Positions 33,706 through 42,011 of a stretch of 49,740 bases of DNA are shown piece after piece. The stretch is from contig NZ_JPMI01000112.1 of assembly GCF_000733295.1 (NCBI RefSeq), positions 1 through 49,740 on the forward strand, read 5' to 3'. The notes beneath the pieces are model-generated. The model did not search any database. It saw nothing but the letters and a program-made list of their open reading frames with translations, and was not told the DNA's origin. The translations under genes were made by a program, and so were the position numbers. The DNA is from Archangium violaceum Cb vi76 (GTDB lineage: Bacteria; Myxococcota; Myxococcia; Myxococcales; Myxococcaceae). The stretch's first letter is position 1. Each line of letters starts with the position of its first letter.

Positions 33706-35135
33706 GGGGGCGTCACGGCTGGACGTGGGCGGCGGCGCTGGCCCTCGTGGCGGCGTGCCGCGAGGAGCCTCCATCTCCTCCGGACGAGGCGCCCCCGGTG
33801 CGCTGGGACGTGGTGGAGCCCGGAGAGGAACTGTCGGGCGGTGAGGCGGGCACCGTCACCCACGCGGGTGCACAGGCCTTCGCCCAGGCGCTGCCGGCGT
33901 TGACGCTGGAGCGTCGCTCGGGGTTCGTCTCGGGACGCGGCGTCTTCGAGATTGATTGGGTGCCCGCTCCGGCCTCCAGCAGCCGGGCGGACCGGGATGG
34001 ACTGGGGCCCCTCTTCCACGCGGTGGCGTGCATCTCGTGCCACCCGGCCAATGGGCGGGCCGCGCCGCCGGACGAGCCCGGCTCCACGGGCGAGGCGCTG
34101 CTGGTGCGCCTGAGCATTCCGGGTACGGCGCCCCATGGCGGCCCGCTCCCCGAGCCCACCTATGGTGACCAGCTCCAACCGAAGGGCATCGCCGGAGTGC
34201 CAGCCGAGGCGCGGGTGGTGGTGCGCCACACGCCTCGTGAGGGCTCCTTCGCGGACGGAGAGGCCTTCACCCTCCAGGCCCCGGAGTACGTGCTGGAGGC
34301 ACCGGCCCATGGTCCGCTTCACCCGGAGACGATGCTCTCGCCGCGGCTCGCTCAACCGCTGCATGGGCTCGGCCTGCTGGCGGCGGTGCCCGAGGAGACG
34401 GTGCTGGAGTGGGCGGATCCGGACGACGCGAACGGTGATGGCATCTCCGGCAGGCCCAACCGCGTGTGGAGCGTGCGCGAGGGCCGGCAGGCGCTGGGAC
34501 GCTTCGGCTGGAAGGCCAACCAGCCGGACCTGGAGCAGCAGAACGCGGGCGCCTTCCTCGGGGACATGGGGCTCACCACGGCCCTCTTCCCCGCGCAGCC
34601 CTGCACGGCGGCGGAGCAGGCCTGTGGGGACGCTCCCACGGGAGGCGCTCCGGAGGTGGAGTCCCACCGGCTGGCGGCGCTCACCTTCTATTCACACGTG
34701 GCGGCCGTGCCCGCGCGGCGGAGCGTGGACGCGCCCCGGGTGCTGCGGGGCAAGGCGCTCTTCCACCGCGTGGGGTGCGCGGGCTGTCACCGGCCCACAC
34801 TCGACACGGGGACGTTGGAGGGCTACCCGGAGCTGTCCGGACAGACGATCCGGCCCTACTCGGACCTGCTGTTGCACGACCTGGGCGAGGCGCTCGCGGA
34901 CGGGCGGCCGGACTTCGAGGCCACGGGGCGCGAGTGGAGGACGGCACCGCTGTGGGGGATCGGACTGACGGCCACCGTCAACGGGCACACGCGCTTCCTG
35001 CACGATGGACGGGCGCGCTCGTTGATGGAGGCCATCCTCTGGCACGGAGGCGAGGCCGAGGCCTCAAGGGAAGCCGTCCGTCAGCTCTCGAAGGAGGAAC
35101 GCGAGGCCCTCCTCTCCTTCCTCGAGTCGCTGTAA
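33702..35135 (+). CDS. Di-haem oxidoreductase family lipoprotein (DUF1111-type)
   Basis: A 477-aa protein. The signal peptide ends LALVAAC (lipid Cys). There are two CxxCH sites, ACISCHPANGR (residue ~112) and GCAGCHRPTLDTG (residue ~360). Around the second are the features of the di-haem oxidoreductase (thiol oxidoreductase) family: LRGKALFHRVGCAGCHRP, SDLLLHDLGEALADG, EWRTAPLWGIGLTATVNG and FLHDGRARSLMEAILWHGGE. These are periplasmic electron-transfer proteins. The ATG is embedded in the stop of the RCC1 gene. With the 30072 lipoprotein this makes two haem-motif lipoproteins and a propeller in one transcription group. Confidence 0.88.
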   Translation: MRGRHGWTWAAALALVAACREEPPSPPDEAPPVRWDVVEPGEELSGGEAGTVTHAGAQAFAQALPALTLERRSGFVSGRGVFEIDWVPAPASSSRADRDGLGPLFHAVACISCHPANGRAAPPDEPGSTGEALLVRLSIPGTAPHGGPLPEPTYGDQLQPKGIAGVPAEARVVVRHTPREGSFADGEAFTLQAPEYVLEAPAHGPLHPETMLSPRLAQPLHGLGLLAAVPEETVLEWADPDDANGDGISGRPNRVWSVREGRQALGRFGWKANQPDLEQQNAGAFLGDMGLTTALFPAQPCTAAEQACGDAPTGGAPEVESHRLAALTFYSHVAAVPARRSVDAPRVLRGKALFHRVGCAGCHRPTLDTGTLEGYPELSGQTIRPYSDLLLHDLGEALADGRPDFEATGREWRTAPLWGIGLTATVNGHTRFLHDGRARSLMEAILWHGGEAEASREAVRQLSKEEREALLSFLESL

Positions 35136-35157
35136 CCGCGTCCGCACGGTGCCCATC

Positions 35158-35193
35158 ACCCCTCGCCCCCCGGGAGAGGGACAGGGTGAGGGT
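35158..35193. repeat. Interspersed palindromic repeat copy
   Basis: CCCTCGCCC-CCC-GGGAGAGGG followed by ACAGGGTGAGGG. It begins 22 bp after the stop of the di-haem gene. Confidence 0.7.
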
Positions 35194-35246
35194 GCCTGTC
35201 CCCGTTCCACTGGCCCGTGCGTCCACTGGCGGTTATGAGGGGCCGC

Positions 35247-36257
35247 ATGACCACCACCAATCATCAGTTCCGTCTCGCGGCCCGTCCCGTGGGCATGCCC
35301 AAGCGTGAAGACTGGTCCTACACCGAAGAGCCCGTGCGCGAGCCGGGCGAGGGAGAGCTGCTGGTCAAGGTGCTCTACCTCTCGCTCGATCCGGCCATGC
35401 GCGGGTGGATGAACGAGGGCAAGTCGTACATCCCGCCCGTGGGCATCGGCGAGGTCATGCGCGCTGGCGCCGTGGGCCGGGTCATCGCCAGCAAGCACTC
35501 CGGCTTCGCGGTGGGAGACCATGTCTCCGGCTCCTTTGGCGTGCAGGAGTACGCCCTCTCCAACGGCAAGGGCGTCACCAAGGTGGACACGAGCTTCGCC
35601 GCGCTGCCCGTCTACCTCGGCACGCTCGGCATGCCTGGCATGACGGCGTACTTCGGGCTGCTCGACATCGGCAAGCCGCAGCCGGGCAACACCGTCGTCG
35701 TCTCGGGCGCGGCGGGCGCCGTGGGCACGGTGGTGGGACAGATCGCCAGGCTCAAGGGCTGCCGTGTGGTGGGCATCGCCGGGGGTGCCGACAAGTGCCG
35801 GTACATCGTCGAGGAGCTCGGCTTCGACGCCGCCATCGACTACAAGTCCGAGGACGTCAAGAAGGCGCTGCGCGCGCACTGCCCCAACGGCATCGACGTC
35901 TACTTCGACAACGTGGGTGGCGACATCCTCGACGCGGCGCTCACCCAGTTGGCGATGCGCGCGCGCATCATCATCTGTGGCGCCATCTCCCAGTACAACA
36001 ACACGACTCCGGTGAAGGGCCCGTCCAACTACCTGTCGCTGCTCGTCAACCGCGCGAGCATGACGGGCATGGTGGTGTTCGACTACGCCGCGCGCTACGG
36101 CGAGGCCGCGCGCGAGATGGCTGGCTGGATGGCCCAGGGCAAGCTCAAGTCGCGCGAGGACATCGTCGAGGGCCTGGAGACGTTCCCGGACACCCTGCTC
36201 AAGCTCTTCAAGGGCGAGAACACGGGCAAGCTCGTGCTCAAGGTGGCCGGGGAGTAG
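35247..36257 (+). CDS. Zinc-independent MDR NADP-dependent oxidoreductase (CurA / leukotriene-B4 reductase-like)
   Basis: A 336-aa medium-chain reductase. The catalytic domain lacks the zinc Cys/His set. The Rossmann motif is VVVSGAAGAVGTVVGQIA (~154-171), with CRVVGIAGGADKCRYI after it and the substrate-side YFDNVGGDILDAAL. The family reduces the C=C bond of alpha,beta-unsaturated aldehydes and ketones with NADPH. The ATG at 35247 (MTTTNHQFRL) is chosen after GAGGGG; ATG 35235 is in frame. Nothing links it functionally to the genes before it. Confidence 0.93.
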   Translation: MTTTNHQFRLAARPVGMPKREDWSYTEEPVREPGEGELLVKVLYLSLDPAMRGWMNEGKSYIPPVGIGEVMRAGAVGRVIASKHSGFAVGDHVSGSFGVQEYALSNGKGVTKVDTSFAALPVYLGTLGMPGMTAYFGLLDIGKPQPGNTVVVSGAAGAVGTVVGQIARLKGCRVVGIAGGADKCRYIVEELGFDAAIDYKSEDVKKALRAHCPNGIDVYFDNVGGDILDAALTQLAMRARIIICGAISQYNNTTPVKGPSNYLSLLVNRASMTGMVVFDYAARYGEAAREMAGWMAQGKLKSREDIVEGLETFPDTLLKLFKGENTGKLVLKVAGE

Positions 36258-36273
36258 CCGTGTTGCGCATGCT

Positions 36274-36298
36274 CCCTCTCCCAGGGGGGAGAGGGGAA
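36274..36298. repeat. Interspersed palindromic repeat copy between convergent genes
   Basis: CCCTCTCCC-AGG-GGGGAGAGGGG. It fills the 42-bp gap between the ends of the rightward reductase gene and the leftward VWA gene. Confidence 0.7.
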
Positions 36299-36299
36299 G

Positions 36300-38888
36300 T
36301 CAGCGCGTCGCGAGCGAGTCGACGTGCTGGCGCAGGGCCACCTCGTTCTCCAGCCGTGCGCTGAGCCCGGCGATGGGCTGGGCGGCCTGGGCGATGCGCC
36401 CGCGGGTGCGAGGACCCGCGGCCACGAGCCAGGCCACGCCGAGAGCGAACTCGGCCACGTCGGGAGCGCCGCCGAGCTGCGGGACGAGCGCGAGCAGTGC
36501 CTCCACGGCCTTCTTCACCTGCGCGCCGTGCAGGGCATGGCTGCTGGTGATGCCCTGGCGCAGCAGCTCCAGCAGGGCGAGCGCGGTGGCGCGGGCCTGA
36601 CGCACGGGCTCGGCGCCCGCCCCCGTCCCCGCCCACAAGCCACTGGCGAGCTGCTTCTCGAGCAGGCCCACCCCGCCGTCGGCTCCGTGCGCCGGTTCCA
36701 TGGGCGCCTCGGCCGCGGGCGCGGCGCGCGACAGCTCCATGAACTCCTCCGCCTCGGCGTCGTCGGTCATGGAGTCCATGAGGGGCTCCATCTGCACGGG
36801 CGGCGGGGCCTTGTCCTTGAACAGGCCGCCGAGGAACCCCCCCTTCTTCTTCGCGGACTCGGCCTCCCTTCGGGCCGGGGCGGGCGGCGCCATCGATGCG
36901 GCCGGCGCGGGGGCCATGGGGGCGGGCGGAGGCGGTGCCCCCGGGGCAGAAGGCCGGGCGTTCCTGGCGGGGGCTGACTTCGAGAGCACCGCCGGGAACG
37001 ACCCGGTGCTGCGCTGCCGCTTCGCCCTGCCTCCCGAGGCGCTCATGCTGTCGACGCCGCCCTCGGCCTCCTCCTGCTTCGCCGTGCCGAACATGGCCCA
37101 GCCGGCGGGGGCGTTGACGGGGACGACGCGAGTCTCGGGCTGGCCGGAGGCGCGGCGCTCACCGGTGCGCTCCTCCACCACGACGAAGGAGGTGTAGGGG
37201 GTGACGATGCCGTGAGCGAGGGCGAGCTGGACGATGCGGTCCTTGAGGGACTGGGCACGCCGGCCCACGAGGGCCGCGTCCTGCCAGGCGCGGATGCGCT
37301 CGGCGGCCCAGAGCTTCTCCACCGCGGGCCTGTCGCTCTGGGCGGGGAAGCTCACGGGGATGGAGAGGGAGAAGGTCTCCGCACCGGACTTGCCCTTGAG
37401 CACCAGCTTGCCGGAGCCGGGCGTGGTGTAGCGGCCGAAGAGGCTCCAGGGCGTGCCGTCCACGAGCTGGGGAGGCTCGGCGGGAGCCAGCTCCGAGGCC
37501 TCCACGCCCTCGAAGCGCACCTCCACGCCGGTGACGCGGGGAGCCAGAGCACGGGAGAACTGGGCCACCACCTTGTCGTCGATGCGCTCGCCGGGGTGGA
37601 TGAACTCCACGGCGCCGCCCGTCTGCTTCGCCATGTCCTTGAGCAGCACATCGCTGACGTTGGTGCCGATGCCGAAGGAGTAGATGCGCGCGGACTTACG
37701 GGCACCCATGACGGCGTTGAGGATTTCGGACTCGTTGCCCACCTGGCCGTCGGTGAGCAGCACCACCACGCCGTCTGGCACGGCCTGCACGGCGGCCTGC
37801 ATGGGCTGGAGCAACTCGGTACCGCCGCTGGCGCGCAGGGCGGCCACCCAGCGGTCGGCCTGCTCCAGGGTCTTCTGGGTGAAGGTGACCGGCTCCGGCG
37901 AGAAGAGGCGGAAGGAGTTCTCGAAGGCGATGATGTTGAAGCGGTCCCCCTCGCGCAGGTGGCGCAGGCACAGCCTGAGCGCGCCCTGGGCCTGGGGGAG
38001 GCTCTCGCCGTCCATGGAGCCGGAGGTGTCCACCACGAACACCACTTCCTGGCGCTTGGGGCCCGAGGCCATGCCCAGCAGGTCCGGCACCACGGTGAGG
38101 GCGAAGGTGCCCGGCTCCTCGCCCTGACGGTGGGTGACGAGGGTGGTGAGGGGCATGCTGGTATCCGGGCTGCGGATGCTCAGCACCAGGTCACGGTCCA
38201 GGGAGACGTGGGGCTGGGAGAGCTTGACGCGAGTGGCGCCCTCGGAGCGGGAGAGGTCGAGCTTGTGGGAAGGACTCTCCACCACCACCTCGCGGCCGAG
38301 GGAGACGAGGAGGTCCAGGGTGAGGCCGTAGCGCGCGTCGCCCACGGGAGGAGTGATGCGGTCGGCGTCGGGCACGCGGTCGGTGGGGTTGGCCCAACCG
38401 TGGGCGGAGCGGTCACCGGAGGGAGCGCCGGGGATGTAGCGGGGAGCGACGAGGGTGGGCAGGGCCCAGCGCACGCAGCCCTCCTCCACCTGGATGGCCT
38501 GGAGGAACTCCACCTCGACGAGCGTCTCCTCGTTGGGCAGGAGGTTGCCGACCTGGGCGGTGAAGACGTTGGGGCGCTCCTGGTCGAGGAGGGCGGCGCC
38601 GTGGCCGGCGGTCACCGCGTCGTCATAGGTGCGGAAGGCCTCCTCGCGCTCCTTGAGGACGCCCTGGACGCGGCGGCCGGCGCACTCCATGGAGAAGGCG
38701 GTGAGGGTGGCGTCGGAGGGGAGGGGGAAGACGTAGACGGCCTCGACGGGCTTGGACTCGGTGTTGCGGTAGCGCTGGCGCACGCGCACGCGGGCGTGAC
38801 CTCCGAGCAGCTCGCCGCTGACGTCCACGCCCTGAAGGGGAACCTGCGCACCGCTCTGCGTGTACAGCCCTGCCTTCTGGATCTCCAT
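36300..38888 (-). CDS. VIT and von Willebrand factor A domain protein
   Basis: An 862-aa protein. Residues ~1-140 form a VIT domain (GLYTQSGAQVPLQGVDV, VEAVYVFPLP, FRTYDDAV). Residues ~275-450 form a VWA domain with an intact MIDAS, VVFVVDTSGSMDG (DxSxS, ~285). The C-terminal region holds a Lys/Pro-rich linker (KKKGGFLGGLFKDKAPPP) and an acidic segment, then a helical domain. There is no signal peptide, so it is cytosolic unless exported by other means. It lies 4 bp after the MerR-type gene and is surely in its operon. The ATG at 38888 is used because the longer reading is in the MerR gene. The ligand is unknown. Confidence 0.9.
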   Translation of the reverse strand: MEIQKAGLYTQSGAQVPLQGVDVSGELLGGHARVRVRQRYRNTESKPVEAVYVFPLPSDATLTAFSMECAGRRVQGVLKEREEAFRTYDDAVTAGHGAALLDQERPNVFTAQVGNLLPNEETLVEVEFLQAIQVEEGCVRWALPTLVAPRYIPGAPSGDRSAHGWANPTDRVPDADRITPPVGDARYGLTLDLLVSLGREVVVESPSHKLDLSRSEGATRVKLSQPHVSLDRDLVLSIRSPDTSMPLTTLVTHRQGEEPGTFALTVVPDLLGMASGPKRQEVVFVVDTSGSMDGESLPQAQGALRLCLRHLREGDRFNIIAFENSFRLFSPEPVTFTQKTLEQADRWVAALRASGGTELLQPMQAAVQAVPDGVVVLLTDGQVGNESEILNAVMGARKSARIYSFGIGTNVSDVLLKDMAKQTGGAVEFIHPGERIDDKVVAQFSRALAPRVTGVEVRFEGVEASELAPAEPPQLVDGTPWSLFGRYTTPGSGKLVLKGKSGAETFSLSIPVSFPAQSDRPAVEKLWAAERIRAWQDAALVGRRAQSLKDRIVQLALAHGIVTPYTSFVVVEERTGERRASGQPETRVVPVNAPAGWAMFGTAKQEEAEGGVDSMSASGGRAKRQRSTGSFPAVLSKSAPARNARPSAPGAPPPPAPMAPAPAASMAPPAPARREAESAKKKGGFLGGLFKDKAPPPVQMEPLMDSMTDDAEAEEFMELSRAAPAAEAPMEPAHGADGGVGLLEKQLASGLWAGTGAGAEPVRQARATALALLELLRQGITSSHALHGAQVKKAVEALLALVPQLGGAPDVAEFALGVAWLVAAGPRTRGRIAQAAQPIAGLSARLENEVALRQHVDSLATR

Positions 38889-38892
38889 GGCT

Positions 38893-39375
38893 CTACCTTT
38901 CCTGGGACTCCTGGATGAGGGCGCGCACACGCTCCGCGAGCGCCCGGGTTTTCGCGTCCGCCGTATCGGCGAGCTGCAGCTCCAGCCCCGGTGCCAGCTC
39001 CCACCGCCGCCAGCTTGTCACCGTGCTGGAGGGGCTGGGAGAGGCCTCGGCCTTCACCGGCCCGGGGAGGGGCGGCGAGGCGGGGGCGGAAGGTGGGGCG
39101 GTGGGCTCGGACTCGGCGAGCGCCTTCAGCTCGTCGGGGCCCAGCCGTGCCAGCTCCACCTGGATGGCATCGAGCGGGAGGAACCGCGCCTGTAGGACCC
39201 GGATGGCCTTGAGGCGCACCAGGTGGTCCTCCCCGTAGACGGTGTCCGGCCCCTTGAAGGGCGGGGCGGGCAGGAGCCCGCGCTGGACGTAGTAGCGCAC
39301 GGTGCGTGGGGATACGCCCGCCGCCTCCGCCAGCTCCGTCAGCTTCCACTCCTTGCGTGTGTTCGTCGTGCTCAC
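38893..39375 (-). CDS. MerR-family transcriptional regulator
   Basis: A 160-aa protein with the MerR winged helix: WKLTELAEAAGVSPRTVRYY, GLLPAPPFKGPDTVYGEDH and RLKAIRVLQARF. A Pro/Ala linker and a C-terminal segment with charged helices follow; no metal-binding Cys set is visible. The GTG at 39375 is chosen because the open frame to 39411 would overlap its own promoter. The start falls about 7 nt after the -10, so the mRNA is probably leaderless. It precedes the VIT/VWA gene by 4 bp. Autoregulation through the palindrome in the promoter is likely. Confidence 0.85.
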   Translation of the reverse strand: MSTTNTRKEWKLTELAEAAGVSPRTVRYYVQRGLLPAPPFKGPDTVYGEDHLVRLKAIRVLQARFLPLDAIQVELARLGPDELKALAESEPTAPPSAPASPPLPGPVKAEASPSPSSTVTSWRRWELAPGLELQLADTADAKTRALAERVRALIQESQER

Positions 39376-39382
39376 GCCACTG

Positions 39383-39411
39383 ACAGTAAGACCCGACACC
39401 GCAGGTGTCAA
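39383..39411 (-). promoter_or_regulatory. merR-VWA operon promoter and operator
   Basis: On the minus strand TTGACA (39411-39406), 17 bp, then TACTGT (39388-39383) form a strong sigma-70-like promoter. The palindrome GACACCTGCGGTGTC (39409-39395) overlaps the end of the -35 and the spacer, the position where MerR regulators bind. Confidence 0.65.
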
Positions 39412-39454
39412 GATGTCAGTGGTGAATTGTCACTGTCATGAAGCCAGTGTCGGG

Positions 39455-39622
39455 ATGGAGGAGGGCAGGCGACCTGGCTTCGTGGACATCTCCTCCCTCC
39501 GGGTCATCGGGGCGGCGGTGACGCCAGCGGTGAGGGGGTCGGCGTGCGGCATCCTGGCGACGGGGCTGGACAACCAGAGCGCGCGGATGACGTCGCGCAC
39601 GCGGGACATGCTGAAGGAGTAG
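39455..39622 (+). pseudogene. DUF2721-like gene fragment with a premature stop
   Basis: A 55-codon frame (MEEGRRPGFVDISSLRVIG, AVTPAVRGSACGILATGLDN, QSARMTSRTRDMLKE) resembles the first part of DUF2721 membrane proteins (an SACG-LL core, then N-Q-x-AR-x-x-R-x-RD-L-x-E). It ends in TAG exactly where such proteins have Tyr; the frame continues REMFG beyond it. After that the similarity is lost. Probably a decayed gene once divergent from merR. The evidence is short and read by eye. Confidence 0.45.
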
Positions 39623-39714
39623 CGCGAGATGTTCGGGGTCGTCGTGGCGCCCGGGTCTGGTGGCGAGCGGAGCAGGTGAGCACCGTGGTTCCTCGCTCGT
39701 CGCCGTGTCCCACT

Positions 39715-40813
39715 TCACGGTGAGCCCGCATCCGGTGTGGGCCGTGGCGCTTGCGGTACGCCGCCATCCGGGTGCTGCGCCAGGGTGCGCACGGCGCGGA
39801 TGCGCTGGCTTGCGACATGCTCGCCCGCTGAATGGAGGAAAATGTCGGCCTCGATACACTCCGGCCCCATCCCGGTGATGCCCTCGAGGAACACGGGGAA
39901 GTGCACCGTGCTGCCGTACCAGGAGCCAGGATGAATCAGGATTTCCTCATAACGGTCCGAGGGGGCAAGGGGACGGGCAATCCTGTAGATGAAGCGTTTT
40001 TCGCGAGCGCAATCCCAGACATGCCCGATATCCACAGTGGTGATCATCTTGAGCCGTTTGTCCAGGCGCAAACTGCCCGCGACAGGGCTCATCAGGACTC
40101 GTCCCGAGAGGGTCCACCCGTCGTAATGAATGTCCTGCATTTCCAATCGGACGCGCGGAGGGACCTGTGTGCTGTCGGCTGTGGTTGCTGCGTGGCCTGG
40201 GGCCCCAGTGCCCGCGGCTGGGGCAACTCCCCCCTTGCTCGAAGCGGATGGCTCGGGGGGGGGCGGCTGGCACCGCATGTGAGGGCGCAGCCAGAGACTC
40301 GGCCGGTGGAGGTGATTGCACGGGCGCGTCGGCGGGTGGTGGGTCCGCGGGCGGCGGAGCAGGGGCCGGTGCGGGCAGGCCCCCCGCAGGGGTGGGCGGA
40401 GATGGGACTGGTGCCTTGTCCGGCAGCAGGACTTCGGCCACCACCTCGCCTTGGGCGGTTACCGCGTACTCGTAATACCCGTCGAGTACACGCACGCGCG
40501 GGCCGCCGCACCGATTGAAGCGCTGGTTGATCGACACGTAGTACAAGCCCGACGACAAGTCCTTGAAGACGACGACATCCAAGCCCTGCTCGGGGCTGGA
40601 GCAGCCCCAGAACAGGTCTGGATGGGGGTTGGTTCTCACCATCTCGCGGATGGCGGCCGCGGCGGCGAGCGCGGCTCCTGCCTCGGTGAGCGGGACGATG
40701 AGCTGGGTCGAGGCTTCGCCCGGCCACTCGAGCTGCCTCCTACCGGAAGCGGCGGTCAGGAAACATCCTGAAAGCACCGCGGTGAGTACTGCGAGCGCAT
40801 ACACCTTGTTCAT
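39715..40813 (-). pseudogene. Lipoprotein gene interrupted by a frameshift in a C9 tract
   Basis: The start MNKVYALAVLTAVLSGC is a lipoprotein signal. The first frame continues through a domain with REMVRTNPHPDLFWGCSSPE and SSGLYYVSINQRFNRCGGP into a Pro/Ala linker. At 40255-40263 there is a run of nine G on the plus strand (C9 on the coding strand). Past it the original frame turns to nonsense, while a second frame carries a sensible domain (RLEMQDIHYDGWTLSGRVLM, RFIYRIARPLAP, WYGSTVHFPVFLEGITG) to the stop at 39715. Eight C instead of nine would join them into one ~365-aa lipoprotein. It is a true mutation, a phase-variable switch or a sequencing error. Downstream neighbour of the JAMM-like lipoprotein gene, same strand. 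Confidence 0.7.
40255..40263. repeat. Homopolymer tract (G9) causing the frameshift
   Basis: Nine consecutive G on the plus strand, at the exact place where the two open halves of the lipoprotein gene change frame. Confidence 0.8.
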
Positions 40814-40926
40814 CGCATTCTCCCAAGGCCACGTCCGGCAATCGCACACGAAGCGGGGATCACATCCCGAAGGCGCCAGCGTGGGTCTGAGACTCTTCTT
40901 GTGGGTTGCTGGCACATGACTGGCGC

Positions 40927-41691
40927 CTACTCGCGCAACAACTGCAGAGGTTCAGGGCTGCACTGGGGTGGGCGAGCGCGATTGCGGCTATCGAGTTGCC
41001 GTGGAGCGCAACTGCCGAGGGTGACCCAGCCGGCCCTCGCATTGCTCCACTGTTGGACCTCGCCCGTGGGAAAGTAGCGCAAGTAGACGCGCGTGCCGTC
41101 CTGGCGCTCCGCCACGATGGCAGAGGCCAGCTCGATACCCGTGTTCTTGTAAGCTGCGGGAGCCGGGTTGCCCGGTTGCCCGTTGCCCGGAATCAGGCGG
41201 ACTTCCGCCATGGCCACGTAGGCGTCGAACGCATCCGTAGGCCAGGCCGCGAGGTCGAGCGAGGAGGGAGGCGCGCCACAGACGTGGTTGTGGATGTATC
41301 CCACGACCCACACCCGAGAGGCGGGATGGTCGTCGTCCTCCACCGCGAAGGACGGGCGGCAGGAGTTGTGGGTTCCCTGGCTGGGCTCGGTCACCCGCCA
41401 TGAGAGAGAGTCGCGGTCTCCGGCGACATAGATCGTCGAGCAGTACTCCGTGGACAGGCCCATGATGGGCCGCTGCGTCACCGGGTCACACACCTTGGCG
41501 CCAGGGCGCTCGAGGAGTGCGTCAGCCACATCCCGGAGCAAGCTGATGGGGATGGAGGTATCCCCCGTGGGCATTTCGACGGCGGGCACCTCCGGCCACG
41601 GACCCTTGGCGACGCGCCGCGCGGCGGTGGAGGGCGCGGATGGAGTGGCGCATCCTGCCGCCAGCAGGAGTAATGCAAGTGCATGCCTCAT
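40927..41691 (-). CDS. Lipoprotein with a JAMM/JAB-like metallopeptidase motif
   Basis: A 254-aa protein. The signal peptide MRHALALLLLAAGC makes it a lipoprotein. Residues ~75-215 form one domain. Its key line is VVGYIHNHVCGAPPSSLDLA: an HxH followed by S and D at +7 and +10 from the second His, close to the HxH-x(n)-S-x-x-D zinc motif of JAMM/JAB peptidases. Asp is one residue nearer than usual. A Glu in GLSTEYCSTIYV could be the upstream acidic residue. The ATG at 41691 is used; a GTG at 41697 is also in frame. It precedes the frameshifted lipoprotein gene by 113 bp. Enzymatic activity is inference; no search was run. Confidence 0.55.
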   Translation of the reverse strand: MRHALALLLLAAGCATPSAPSTAARRVAKGPWPEVPAVEMPTGDTSIPISLLRDVADALLERPGAKVCDPVTQRPIMGLSTEYCSTIYVAGDRDSLSWRVTEPSQGTHNSCRPSFAVEDDDHPASRVWVVGYIHNHVCGAPPSSLDLAAWPTDAFDAYVAMAEVRLIPGNGQPGNPAPAAYKNTGIELASAIVAERQDGTRVYLRYFPTGEVQQWSNARAGWVTLGSCAPRQLDSRNRARPPQCSPEPLQLLRE

Positions 41692-42011
41692 GGACACGTC
41701 CGCTTCATGGTTCTCCGGCGTAGGCGGGACATGGCTCGGCCGTTCTCCACTCTACCATCGGGCAGGGCGGTTGCCGTGCGCTCCCTCCGTGGCGGGCAGT
41801 GGAACTGGGGCCTGCCCCCAGTCGGGAATTCCAGCCCGCCTGCCCGTCCTCTCGGGGAGAGAATCGGCCCCCGCTGCCTGGACGCCCTCCCGGTGGGGCG
41901 AGGCGGGGCTTCCCGGGGCGTGCTGCGTCCGGCGCGTGCACTGCACATGGTGATCAGCGGAGCGCCCGTCAGGGTGCTCGCGACCGTTACTCCCGAGCGA
42001 GGAGAGACACC
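41692..42011. other. Divergent intergenic region (320 bp), no gene seen
   Basis: It lies between the leftward JAMM-like lipoprotein and the rightward membrane protein, so both promoters are here. The only structure I see is a 7-bp hairpin, ACTGGGG-CCTGC-CCCCAGT, at 41804-41822. ORFs in it have no family resemblance. Confidence 0.45.

Larger units (their letters stand above)
39376..39714. other. Gene-poor region with merR promoter and a DUF2721-like remnant
   Basis: 339 bp holding the merR promoter at the left, an ORF remnant at 39455-39622, and then ~90 bp to the stop of the frameshifted lipoprotein gene with nothing else visible. Confidence 0.5.
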
